Translations under genes and position numbers: made by a program
In this document: positions 7,039 through 15,024 of the stretch, one piece after another
Layout of the letters: each line of letters opens with the position of its first letter
Position numbering within the stretch: the stretch's first letter is position 1
Notes under the pieces: generated by a model
Seen by the model: the letters and a program-made list of their open reading frames with translations, nothing else
Told to the model about the DNA's origin: nothing
The model's database searches: none
NCBI GenBank assembly: GCA_934271265.1
Contig: CAKQRE010000008.1
Location: 1 to 37,604 of the forward strand
Reading direction: 5' to 3'
DNA: 37,604 bases
Source of the DNA: an uncultured Clostridia bacterium
GTDB taxonomy: Bacteria > Bacillota > Clostridia > Christensenellales > Borkfalkiaceae

Positions 7039-8313
7039 ATGTTGACTTCAATCGTAGGTATTAACTGGGGAGACGAAGGAAAGGGCAGAATGGTTGACCT
7101 TCTTTCGCAGAAGTACGATATCGTTTGCAGATATCAGGGCGGCAACAATGCCGGGCACACCGTTATCAACGGCGATCTTAAGGTGATTTTGAACCTGCTT
7201 CCTTCCGGGATCCTTCGTCCGGAAACGGTAAACGTGATGGGAACCGGCATGGTGATCGACACGAAACACCTGTTCAACGAGGTTGCTTCTCTCAGAGAAA
7301 AAGGGGTTGAGATCTCCCCGAAAAATCTTAAGATCAGCGACCGTGCAACGATCTGCATGCCCTATCACGTTCTTCTCGACTGTCTGGAAGAAGACAGACT
7401 CGGCGACGCGAAATTCGGCTCGACCCGCCGCGGCATCGCTCCCGTTTATGCCGACAAATACATGAAAAAGACCCTTCGCATGGGGGATATTCTTCATTTC
7501 GATCAGATCGAGAAAAAGCTGAAAGGAATTCTCGAATGGAAAAATCTTACCATCGTGGGCGGCTATAAGGCGGAACCCGTAAAACTCGAAGACATGATGG
7601 AATGGCTGAAAACGTACGCGCTTCCCTTCAAAGATTATATCTGCGACACGACGGAATATCTCACGAATGCGACTGCGGAAGGAAAGTCGGTCATGTTCGA
7701 GGCTCAGCTCGGCGCTCTGCGCGACATCGATTTCGGTATTTATCCTTACACTTCTTCCTCCAGCACGATCGCCGGATATGCGCCGATCGGAGCCGGCGTT
7801 CCCGCCAAAAAACTCGATAACGTGGTTGGCATTATGAAGGCGTATTCGAGCTGCGTGGGCGAAGGACCGTTCACCTGCGAATTGTTCGGAAAAGAAGGAG
7901 ACGACCTGCGCGATGCCGGCGGCGAATACGGCGCGGCAACGGGCAGACCGAGAAGAGTAGGCGGGTTTGACGTGGTTGCTTCCCGTTACGGTATTCTGAT
8001 GCAGGGGGCGGATGATATCGCCCTTACCAAACTTGACGTTCTTTCCTATCTCGGCGAGATCCCCGTGTGCGTCGCATACGAAGTAGACGGCAAGAGAACG
8101 GAACGTTTCCCGCAGGGAGAAGCATTGAAAAACGCAAAACCGATCTATGAGTATAAAAAAGGTTGGAAATGCGATATCTCCGCTTGCAGAAAGTGGAGCG
8201 ATCTTCCGAAAGAGGCGCAGGACTACGTTACCTATATCGAGAAAGCGACCGATTGTAAGATCAGATACGTTTCCGTCGGCGCGGATCGCGAAAGTTATGT
8301 TCAGCTGTACTGA
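7039..8313 (+). CDS. purA: Adenylosuccinate synthetase, 424 aa
   Basis: Joins IMP and aspartate with GTP to give adenylosuccinate, the committed step to AMP. The N-terminus carries the GTP/IMP loop NWGDEGKGRMVDLL (residues 9-22) and the NNAGHTV motif. GSTRRGIAPVYADK and TGRPRRVGGFD, the IMP- and aspartate-binding segments, are present. Length is normal. AAGGAG precedes the ATG. Together with purB it completes the IMP-to-AMP branch. The unit ends at the strong hairpin at 8344-8375. Confidence 0.97.
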   Translation: MLTSIVGINWGDEGKGRMVDLLSQKYDIVCRYQGGNNAGHTVINGDLKVILNLLPSGILRPETVNVMGTGMVIDTKHLFNEVASLREKGVEISPKNLKISDRATICMPYHVLLDCLEEDRLGDAKFGSTRRGIAPVYADKYMKKTLRMGDILHFDQIEKKLKGILEWKNLTIVGGYKAEPVKLEDMMEWLKTYALPFKDYICDTTEYLTNATAEGKSVMFEAQLGALRDIDFGIYPYTSSSSTIAGYAPIGAGVPAKKLDNVVGIMKAYSSCVGEGPFTCELFGKEGDDLRDAGGEYGAATGRPRRVGGFDVVASRYGILMQGADDIALTKLDVLSYLGEIPVCVAYEVDGKRTERFPQGEALKNAKPIYEYKKGWKCDISACRKWSDLPKEAQDYVTYIEKATDCKIRYVSVGADRESYVQLY

Positions 8314-8343
8314 TCGGTAATAAACGGACATACTTGTTTACAT

Positions 8344-8376
8344 AAAAAACCCGGGAAAACTCTTCCCGGGTTTTTC
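8344..8376. terminator. Bidirectional terminator between purA and the M28 peptidase gene
   Basis: AAAACCCGGGAA pairs with TTCCCGGGTTTT around a short loop, with A-rich and T-rich flanks on the two sides. It can end both the plus-strand purA transcript and the minus-strand peptidase transcript. Confidence 0.9.
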
Positions 8377-8401
8377 GTTTATTTGCTTCGGCGATAACGT
8401 C

Positions 8402-9562
8402 TCAGTAATTCCATTCCGTCTGCATAAGAAGTCCGTTCAGAAGAGTGGAGAATTTCGTGAGGTATTTCAGCGGACGGTCGGGGAAATAATGTTCGATGTA
8501 TTCGAGGTAATCTTTTTCGGTGTTCATGATCATACCGACCATATAGGTTTCGCCGTAACCGGTGTAATCGGGGATCTCCCAGTTGGTTGCTTCCATGTAA
8601 AGATAAGTGATCCCCTTTTCGACAAACGGCGCGTGGTCGCTCCAGTCGCCCGTAGAGGGAGAAGCATAGTCGGGATCTTCGCCGCTATAGTTTTCGGGTG
8701 CAAGGTTGCCCCACGTCCAGGGGTTGCTCTTGAAGGAAAGCCCGAGATCTTTTGCTACGGACATCGCGTTGTCGTAGGCTTCGGTTTTGTTTACCGTTTT
8801 GTTTTCGTTGTCCTGTACGCCGCCGTAAAGGTAAGTGTAGTCGCCGCAGACGAGAGAATCCATATTGATCATATAAAGAGTGTCCGCAAGTTCTTTTTCG
8901 CTCATCGATTCGGCATAGGCGGAAGAACCGTACAAGCCGTATTCCTCGGCGGTGAAGAACACGAATTTTAACGTGAATTCCGTTTCGATATCGTGGAATT
9001 TTTCGGCGGTGGTCAGTCCGAGGGCAACGCCGGAGCCGTTATCTCCCGTGCCGGTGCCGTCATAGTGCATGCCGATCACGATCTGTTTGTCCGATTTTCC
9101 TTTTTTCGTAACTACGATGTTTTCGGAAACGACGGTCGCTTTCACATAGGTTCCGCTTTCATCCTCAATGTAGTTCCATTTTTCTTTTTTATAGGTTTTT
9201 CCGTCGGTGGTAACGCTTTTCGCGGCGGAGAATTTCGCGGAAAGATCGGCGTCTTTCGCAACGTAACGGGTGATGGGTACTTCCGCATATTCGATATCGT
9301 CTGTCGAATATCCCGCTTCCGTCAGGGAGAAATGGATCCATTTCTGGGTCAATTCAAATTTTTCGCCGTTGAAACAGTCGCGGTCGTGCAGAACTTTATC
9401 GATGTATTGCAGTTTCTTGTAGCTTTCCGCGCCGTAATTCAGGTGTTCCGTGACGGCAGGTTCGGTTTTCACCGTATCGTCTACGAGGCTGCATGAGGTT
9501 CCGGCGAAAACGCAACCGGCAAGAAGGGTGGAAGAAAGCGTGAGGGCTAAAAGTTTTTTCAT
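8402..9562 (-). CDS. Secreted M28-family zinc aminopeptidase, lipoprotein, 386 aa
   Basis: Probable extracellular zinc peptidase removing N-terminal residues from peptides, anchored to the outer face of the membrane. The signal peptide ends in the lipobox LAGC with Cys17. The M28 metal ligands are all visible in order: His in GMHYDG, Asp in GDNGSG, Glu-Glu in TAEEYGL, Asp in INMDS, and His in WSDHAPF. I chose the start at 9562 because AAAGGAG precedes it and it gives a proper signal peptide; the 24 upstream in-frame codons run into the promoter. It is monocistronic, with a consensus promoter and a shared terminator. Substrate is not evident. Confidence 0.93.
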   Translation of the reverse strand: MKKLLALTLSSTLLAGCVFAGTSCSLVDDTVKTEPAVTEHLNYGAESYKKLQYIDKVLHDRDCFNGEKFELTQKWIHFSLTEAGYSTDDIEYAEVPITRYVAKDADLSAKFSAAKSVTTDGKTYKKEKWNYIEDESGTYVKATVVSENIVVTKKGKSDKQIVIGMHYDGTGTGDNGSGVALGLTTAEKFHDIETEFTLKFVFFTAEEYGLYGSSAYAESMSEKELADTLYMINMDSLVCGDYTYLYGGVQDNENKTVNKTEAYDNAMSVAKDLGLSFKSNPWTWGNLAPENYSGEDPDYASPSTGDWSDHAPFVEKGITYLYMEATNWEIPDYTGYGETYMVGMIMNTEKDYLEYIEHYFPDRPLKYLTKFSTLLNGLLMQTEWNY

Positions 9563-9601
9563 AAGAGTGATTGCTCCTTTCAAAAATTGATTACGTGCAT
9601 A

Positions 9602-9630
9602 ATTATACACATGCGCAATGGTATTGTCAA
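9602..9630 (-). promoter_or_regulatory. Consensus promoter of the M28 peptidase gene
   Basis: Read on the minus strand, TTGACA (9625-9630) and TATAAT (9602-9607) are separated by exactly 17 bases. The position suits the start codon at 9562 with a leader of about 30 bases. Confidence 0.9.
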
Positions 9631-9784
9631 GCATTTAACGCATAAAAATAGAATAAATTTTATATATATGCACATATAAACAAATAATACTCCGCATCTG
9701 CGTGATTTCTTTGTATATTATACATATTGAAATTATACGGATTTATACGAAAAGACGGCTTTGCAGATAAAGAAGGGGACAATG

Positions 9785-9819
9785 TAAAAAAAAGTGCGTA
9801 AGCTATATTCTTACACACT
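9785..9819 (-). terminator. Terminator of the AraC-family gene
   Basis: On the minus strand AGTGTGTAAG (9810-9819) pairs with CTTACGCACT (9793-9802), followed by a T run (9785-9792). It lies about 33 bases after the AraC stop codon. The rest of the gap to 9631 is AT-rich with no recognised feature. Confidence 0.85.
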
Positions 9820-9841
9820 TTATTTTATAACGGCGTTTTGG

Positions 9842-9869
9842 CAAGGTTCGTATTACTCTTGCCCGGCAT
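9842..9869 (-). repeat. Dispersed short repeat, copy 1, within the AraC gene end
   Basis: On the minus strand it reads ATGCCGGGCAAGAGTAATAC followed by GAACCTTG. Matching copies are at 12155-12182, 34826-34872 and 36963-37042. It encodes the last residues and stop of the AraC protein. Confidence 0.8.
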
Positions 9870-10686
9870 GAGAGCTTGACTGCCGCTTGAATCTGGCGGG
9901 GGTCACGCCGTATTTGCGCTTGAATAATTTATTGAAATAAGACACGCTTTCAAAACCGATCGATTCGCATATTTTCTGTTGGGTGTAATCTGTCGTTTGT
10001 AAAAGATACGCCGCGTGTTTTATTCTTAAATCGTTTATATAATCGGTTAACGTAACGTTAAAAACGCTTTTGAATCGCTTGCAAAGATACGACTGATTGA
10101 AACTGAGTTCGTTTGTGATCTTTTGCATCGCGTCGGGAAGGGCAAAGGATGTATTTATGACGAATATGCACCGCGATTTGAAATCGTTAGACGGAAGTTC
10201 CTCGTCATTTTCGCCGAATAAAAGCTGGTTGAGAACGGAAGCCGTCAATAATTTTTCGTGAATATGCCTTAAATTAACGTCATAGTAAGACATAAATTTT
10301 ACTATTTGCTTTTCGTAAGATAAAATTTCGCTCGGTTGCAACTTGAAACGGATGAATTTCTTTTGCAGTATATCGGCGTAAAGGTGTTCTTCCAAAAAAA
10401 CGCATACGCTTTTCATAAGTTCACTCGAAATGAGCAGGTCGCGGTGAATACACGACTTGTCGCGTTTGAACCTGTGATATACGCCCGGGCAGATAATTCC
10501 CGCATCGCCTTCGGTCAATGTTTCTTTTTTGCCGTTGCATTCGTGATAAATCGAACCTTCGGTGACGTAAAAACATTCGAAAAAACCATGCGCATGTCTG
10601 AATTCGTCGTCCGATTCGGTCAGTTGCGTTGTGAAAGGTATCTGCAACGGTCTTAATAATTCTTCGAGTTTATTATCGTTTTCCAT
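9853..10686 (-). CDS. AraC-family transcriptional regulator, 277 aa
   Basis: The N-terminal cupin-like sensor domain (RHAHGFFECFYVTEGS, then GDAGIICPGVYHRF) would bind a small sugar-like ligand. The C-terminal 100 residues hold two helix-turn-helix motifs typical of AraC (SYLCKRFKSVFN, then ICESIGFESVSYFNKLFKRK and YGVTPARFK). It diverges from the phosphatase and importer locus and is its likely regulator. The ATG at 10686 is preferred over an in-frame GTG at 10704, because the GTG lies inside the promoter. The ATG lies 8-9 bases after the -10 box, so the mRNA may be leaderless. The last residues (SSHAGQE) come from a dispersed repeat rather than family sequence. Confidence 0.92.
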   Translation of the reverse strand: MENDNKLEELLRPLQIPFTTQLTESDDEFRHAHGFFECFYVTEGSIYHECNGKKETLTEGDAGIICPGVYHRFKRDKSCIHRDLLISSELMKSVCVFLEEHLYADILQKKFIRFKLQPSEILSYEKQIVKFMSYYDVNLRHIHEKLLTASVLNQLLFGENDEELPSNDFKSRCIFVINTSFALPDAMQKITNELSFNQSYLCKRFKSVFNVTLTDYINDLRIKHAAYLLQTTDYTQQKICESIGFESVSYFNKLFKRKYGVTPARFKRQSSSHAGQE

Positions 10687-10694
10687 AATAAAAT

Positions 10695-10723
10695 ATTGTA
10701 ACACACGTTTTTATTCCGGTCAA
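10695..10723 (-). promoter_or_regulatory. Promoter of the AraC-family gene
   Basis: On the minus strand TTGACC (10718-10723) and TACAAT (10695-10700) are separated by 17 bases. The -10 box ends 8 bases before the ATG at 10686, which leaves almost no untranslated leader. Confidence 0.8.
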
Positions 10724-10737
10724 GGAAAAATAACTTC

Positions 10738-10806
10738 AAAAAACAAATACAGAGCAAATTTTAGCGAACGCAGTACCTTTCGCGATCGGACGATCTGCGG
10801 TATAAT
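10738..10806 (+). promoter_or_regulatory. Candidate AraC-dependent promoter with shared upstream element (P1)
   Basis: AAACAAATACAGAGCAAA at 10741-10758 is followed 42 bases later by TATAAT at 10801-10806, with no recognisable -35 box. The same 18 bases occur at 12283-12300, 41 bases before another TATAAT. The element also lies about 15 bases upstream of the AraC gene's own -35 box. Conserved sequence and spacing suggest an activator site, with the AraC protein as the obvious candidate. Confidence 0.65.
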
Positions 10807-10843
10807 GAAACAAATTCCGCAAACAGAGGAAAAATAAAAGGGT

Positions 10844-10911
10844 AAGACGATAGCGACGTGGATGGTTCCCGCGGTGATCCTGTCGGTTACGGCGTGTAAA
10901 GGGAAAATAAA
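10844..10911 (+). pseudogene. Disconnected lipoprotein signal-peptide remnant
   Basis: This frame reads KTIATWMVPAVILSVTACKG, a good lipoprotein signal with lipobox Cys at 10895-10897. It has no start codon in place (an ATG occurs only within, at 10862) and is out of frame with the downstream phosphatase gene. It appears to be the original export signal of that protein, separated by a frameshift near 10898-10915. Confidence 0.6.
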
Positions 10912-10947
10912 CGTTCGCATGATCATGCGATCGAAGAAACGGCAAGC

Positions 10948-12213
10948 GTGGCGGCGACTTGCGAAAGCGGAGGAATGACGGTGGAAAAATATAGCAAATG
11001 CGGCAGAAAGAAACCCGGGAATTTATTGCCGATCGGTCATACTCTCGGCGAACGGGGCGGGAAAACGCCCGCGACCTGCGAAGATCCGCGGATCCCGGAA
11101 CGAAAACGTACGGGAAGCGATTGCGACGGGTCCGAAGAAAAGGACGCGCCAACGGTAAGAGTGTTTCCTATGCGGAATGTCGCTCAATTTACATCGAACG
11201 CTATGGAATACCTTTCCGTCGAAAACGCCGATATATCCGATCACGTCGGCGAAACGAACGACGGAATACGGGGTTTCGAGGTTCGTTGGAGAAATACCTC
11301 CGAAAACGAAACGGCGTGCAGGGTCGTCTGTTCCGAAAACCCCGATTTTACCGACGCGATATGCGTAAACGCGGAAGGCGGCGCAACGTCCTGCGTGATA
11401 TATAATCTGAAAAAGGCGACGGCGTATTATCTTAAAGTCGTCGCTACGACCGAATACGGCGAAAAAGAATCGAACACGATTCACTTTTCTACGGCGGATT
11501 TCGGACCGAGGGTCATGAAAATAGACGGGATCCATAACGTGAGAGATCTCGGCGGCTATCAGACGGCGGCAGGCAGAACCTTGCAGGGGCTTATCTATCG
11601 CGGCGGCGCGCTTTCGCCCGATAACGCCTATTACCCGAACGTTCGGATTTCCGAAGCGGGCAAAAAATACATGAGAGAAGGGCTGAAAATCAAAACGGAT
11701 TTCGATCTGAGAAACGCAGCGCAGAATCACGGGCTGACCGAAAGCCCCATACCGAATGCCGTTTTAGAGTATTACAATGCCGACGGTTACGATACGGGCA
11801 TAGCGCAAAAGGAAACTTACGGAAAGATCTTCGCGGCGTTGTCCGATAAAAACAGATATCCCGTGTATCTGCATTGTACGGGCGGAGCGGACAGAACGGG
11901 TACGGTTTCGTTTTTATTCAACGCGCTTCTGGGCGTAAGCGAAAAAGAACTGATACAGGACTACGAATATACTTCGTTTTCGATGTACGGCGAAAGAAAT
12001 TCCAAAGGCGGCGAGTATCCGTTCGATAAGTTGCTTGCGGCGATAAAGGCTTACGGCGGCGAAACGCTTGCCGAAAAGGTTGAAAACTACTTGCTATCGG
12101 CGGGCGTAACCGCAACGCAAATTCATAATATAAAGGTTATAATGCTCGGCAACGATGCCGGACAAGATGAATACGAACCTTGCCTGCCGGGCAGGAAGGA
12201 TACGAAACGGTAA
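10948..12213 (+). CDS. Exported tyrosine-phosphatase-like protein, 5' end damaged (421 aa as drawn)
   Basis: A Y_phosphatase3-type domain follows a fibronectin-III-like domain (about residues 75-185). Family marks are NVRDLGG (197-203) and the P-loop HCTGGADRTGT with catalytic Cys310 and Arg316. Such enzymes use the Cys to remove phosphate from tyrosine or phosphoinositide-like substrates. The Lys common in HCxxGKDR is Ala here. The first 70 residues are a decayed CxxC-type repeat (HTLGERGGKTPATCED) also found in the 15025 protein. The drawn GTG start is arbitrary: the export signal lies upstream in another frame (10844-10911). An internal ATG at 11170 would give a cytoplasmic form. The C-terminus is repeat-derived. 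Confidence 0.7.
   Translation: MAATCESGGMTVEKYSKCGRKKPGNLLPIGHTLGERGGKTPATCEDPRIPERKRTGSDCDGSEEKDAPTVRVFPMRNVAQFTSNAMEYLSVENADISDHVGETNDGIRGFEVRWRNTSENETACRVVCSENPDFTDAICVNAEGGATSCVIYNLKKATAYYLKVVATTEYGEKESNTIHFSTADFGPRVMKIDGIHNVRDLGGYQTAAGRTLQGLIYRGGALSPDNAYYPNVRISEAGKKYMREGLKIKTDFDLRNAAQNHGLTESPIPNAVLEYYNADGYDTGIAQKETYGKIFAALSDKNRYPVYLHCTGGADRTGTVSFLFNALLGVSEKELIQDYEYTSFSMYGERNSKGGEYPFDKLLAAIKAYGGETLAEKVENYLLSAGVTATQIHNIKVIMLGNDAGQDEYEPCLPGRKDTKR
12155..12182 (+). repeat. Dispersed short repeat, copy 2, within the first phosphatase gene
   Basis: It reads ATGCCGGACAAGATGAATAC followed by GAACCTTG and encodes part of the phosphatase C-terminus (DAGQDEYEPC). It is followed by a small CCTGCCGGGCAGG palindrome. 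Confidence 0.8.
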
Positions 12214-12282
12214 TTGCGTAAGGTTCGTTTGCCGCAGTTTTTGCGGCGGCGAAACCGAAACAAAAAACAAAACAACCCAAAA

Positions 12283-12391
12283 AAACAAATACAGAGCAAA
12301 AAACAAACAAATTGGGATATTTCTTTTCGCGAAAAGCGTGGTATAATTATAGTGTAAGAGGGGGTCCTCTTTTCACGCCGGTGCCGTGAAA
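12283..12391 (+). promoter_or_regulatory. Candidate AraC-dependent promoter with shared element (P2) and structured leader
   Basis: AAACAAATACAGAGCAAA (12283-12300) lies 41 bases before TATAAT (12342-12347), with no -35 box. The leader contains a palindrome AGAGG-CCTCT near 12357-12370 and a 7-bp hairpin TTTCACG/CGTGAAA (about 12371-12391) before the ribosome binding site AGGA at 12402. Confidence 0.65.
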
Positions 12392-12408
12392 TATCTTTAA
12401 CAGGAAAG

Positions 12409-14913
12409 ATGATGAAGAAACTTACGAAATTGATAGCCGCTACGGCGGTTGCCGCAATCACGATATCGACTGCGGGTGTAAACTTTAAGACCACGGATTT
12501 TGTTTCGGCAAATGCCGACGGAGAAAGAAACGATATCATATCCGTCGTTTCCCCCGAAAACGCGAAGTCCTTTTCGATCGACAATCGGAAGATTGCCGAT
12601 TTTTACGAAGGCTACGAGCCGAATCTCGGCAGCGACGAAAAATTTTACGGCTGCGACGATTATTTCACCACGCCCGTAACCCTTAAATGGACGTGCGATA
12701 ACGGTTGGTATTATCAGGTTTATCTGTCCGATGAAAAACACTTCGTCAACTCCGAAAAATACCTTACGACGGAAACGAGTCTGACGATCGATAACATTAT
12801 ACCTAACCGCGAGTATTACTGGAAAGTCAAGGTGACCGATCTCGGCGGCGGTCAGAAGTTTTCAAACGTTTATACTTTTACTCCGACGGCGTACGTCAGA
12901 ACTATGGATATAGACGGGGTAAAGAATATGCGCGACCTCGGCGGACTCGTAACGACCGACGGAAAGACGATACAATACGGAATCATTTATCGTTCGGCGC
13001 ATTTCGATTCCATCACCGAAAACGGTAAAGAACAGATCAAAAAGCTCGGCGTAAAAACGGATATAGACCTTCGCGGCGAAAGCAATACCGTTTCGCCGCT
13101 CGGCGAAAACGTCCGCAGGCTTAACTATAACGCGCCTTATTATGTAGACGAAGAGGACGGCAACGGAATACAGAGCGGACTTAACGGCGACGAAAGTTAC
13201 GTGAAAGAGTTCGTAAAAGAATTTAAGGCTTGCGCCGACCCCGATAATTATCCGATAGGCTTCCACTGTTCGCTTGGGCGCGACAGAACGGGGACTCTCG
13301 CGGCTATGCTTTACGCCGTATGCGGCGTGTCGAGATACGATATCGTGAAAGAATACGAGTTGTCGTGGTTATCGACGGCGGCGGCGAATAATCCGTACAT
13401 ACAGTTAAGCGCGATAAACAAACTCTGTAATTTTATAGAAAGCAAAGACGGCGAAACGTTCCAGGACAAAGCCTGCAACTTTCTTTTGTCGATAGGCGTT
13501 ACGAAAGCCGAACTGAATTCGGTTCGCGATATTTTAACGGGCGTAACGGCAATTCCCGAATACGTTCCGAGTGTTCCTTCAACGCCGGAAGCTCCGTCTT
13601 TACCGATTTTCGCAGACGGAAATTTCGGTTATACCGGCGAAAAGATAACGGGGGTAAACGTTTACGACGGTTCTGCCGTCGTGGCAATGACCGCGGAAGA
13701 AGCGGCAGAAGGGAACGTTCCCGCAGGGTATACCGGCAGCGTTATCAAAATGACAGCCGCCGATCGGACCGCCGCAAAATATCAGATGGATATCGTTCTC
13801 GATTTTTCGTCGCAAAAGCTGACGAGAAGCAAAATAGAAGGAATTTCTTTCAGAGTTTACGTTTGTTCCACACAGAAGGATAATAATAAACACCCGGAAG
13901 TGAGGATCCCGAAACCGGACGGCAACTGGGTACTTCGGCGTAACGTGACCGCTACAAAAGATCAATGGATAACGATCACGCTTACCGATTCCGAAATAAG
14001 CGATCTTTGCGGCATTAACGGCGGAACGCTCGGCAAATTCGCGTTGGCTTTAAGGTCGGAAGCCGAGACTACGATGTATATAGACGAAGTCACGGTTACC
14101 AAAAAACCGACGAGCGACAATACTCCTCCGACTATCACCGTAAAAGCGGACGATATCAAGACGACCGACGGAACATACCCGATAGAAGATTATACGGTTA
14201 CGGATAATTCGGGTAGCGTAAACGTAAGCGTTAAATGGTCTGACGGCGCGCTTGACGGCAAGGGCAGACTTACGGCAGGAACGCACACCTGCGTTATTAC
14301 CGCGTCCGACGACTGCGATAACGAAACCCGAAAGACCGTAACTTATACGGTCGCAAAAGAAACGGAAGTTACCCTTTATAAAATAACTTTCAGAAGCGGA
14401 GTCGCGGAAGATATCATCGTAACTTACACCGACGGCGAAGACAAGGCGGATTTTACGCCGGGCGTTCCGAAGAAAAAATATTACGAGGGCGCCTGGGAAG
14501 ATTTCGACCCCGAAAATAATCAGACGCAGATAGTAAACGCGAAGTATACGGCTATCACGTACACGGTCACGTTCAAATCCGACGGAAAGACGGTTGACAA
14601 GCAGACTTATACCGTAGAAAGCAAGAACATTACAGAGCCGAAGGTACCCGAAAAAGCGGGGTATACGGGCAAGTGGAAAGAGTACGACTTAAACGGCGGC
14701 GACAGAACGGTTATCGCGGTGTACGAAGAGATCGGCGTAGACCCGGTCGATCCGAAACCGACGGAATCGGCGGATTCGACGGAATCTACGGATTCGACGG
14801 AATCGACTCGTCCGACGAAGAAAAGAGGTTGCGGCGGCTCTTTGGGCGGAACAAGCGCGACGCTTGCGGCGTTAGGCATGGCGGTGGTCGCGTTAAAGAA
14901 AAAACGCAGATAA
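12409..14913 (+). CDS. Large surface tyrosine-phosphatase-like protein with Cys-Gly C-terminal sorting tail, 834 aa
   Basis: An N-terminal signal peptide (about 35 residues) is followed by a fibronectin-III-like domain and a Y_phosphatase3 domain: NMRDLGG, then HCSLGRDRTGT with the catalytic Cys near residue 287 (CX5R). A beta-sandwich resembling carbohydrate-binding modules follows (about 405-570), then an Ig-like domain (about 570-645) and InlB-like strands. A Ser-Thr-Glu linker leads to the tail KKRGCGGSLGG, a hydrophobic helix and KKKRR. The start may be the second ATG (12412), better spaced from AGGA. It is the intact homologue of the preceding gene. Its role is probably dephosphorylation at the cell surface; the substrate is unknown. 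Confidence 0.88.
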   Translation: MMKKLTKLIAATAVAAITISTAGVNFKTTDFVSANADGERNDIISVVSPENAKSFSIDNRKIADFYEGYEPNLGSDEKFYGCDDYFTTPVTLKWTCDNGWYYQVYLSDEKHFVNSEKYLTTETSLTIDNIIPNREYYWKVKVTDLGGGQKFSNVYTFTPTAYVRTMDIDGVKNMRDLGGLVTTDGKTIQYGIIYRSAHFDSITENGKEQIKKLGVKTDIDLRGESNTVSPLGENVRRLNYNAPYYVDEEDGNGIQSGLNGDESYVKEFVKEFKACADPDNYPIGFHCSLGRDRTGTLAAMLYAVCGVSRYDIVKEYELSWLSTAAANNPYIQLSAINKLCNFIESKDGETFQDKACNFLLSIGVTKAELNSVRDILTGVTAIPEYVPSVPSTPEAPSLPIFADGNFGYTGEKITGVNVYDGSAVVAMTAEEAAEGNVPAGYTGSVIKMTAADRTAAKYQMDIVLDFSSQKLTRSKIEGISFRVYVCSTQKDNNKHPEVRIPKPDGNWVLRRNVTATKDQWITITLTDSEISDLCGINGGTLGKFALALRSEAETTMYIDEVTVTKKPTSDNTPPTITVKADDIKTTDGTYPIEDYTVTDNSGSVNVSVKWSDGALDGKGRLTAGTHTCVITASDDCDNETRKTVTYTVAKETEVTLYKITFRSGVAEDIIVTYTDGEDKADFTPGVPKKKYYEGAWEDFDPENNQTQIVNAKYTAITYTVTFKSDGKTVDKQTYTVESKNITEPKVPEKAGYTGKWKEYDLNGGDRTVIAVYEEIGVDPVDPKPTESADSTESTDSTESTRPTKKRGCGGSLGGTSATLAALGMAVVALKKKRR

Positions 14914-15024
14914 GGTTTGCGGATCCCGCATTTCCCGGCAGCGTTTTGTCCGGTTTCGACATAACGAATCACGCCTGACACGAAAAACTATACGGAAATA
15001 AATCCGAAATGGGAGGAAAATAAA

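Noticed and set aside
8489..9496. Plus-strand open frames opposite the M28 peptidase gene
   Set aside because: They are antisense shadows of a gene with complete catalytic motifs and its own promoter.
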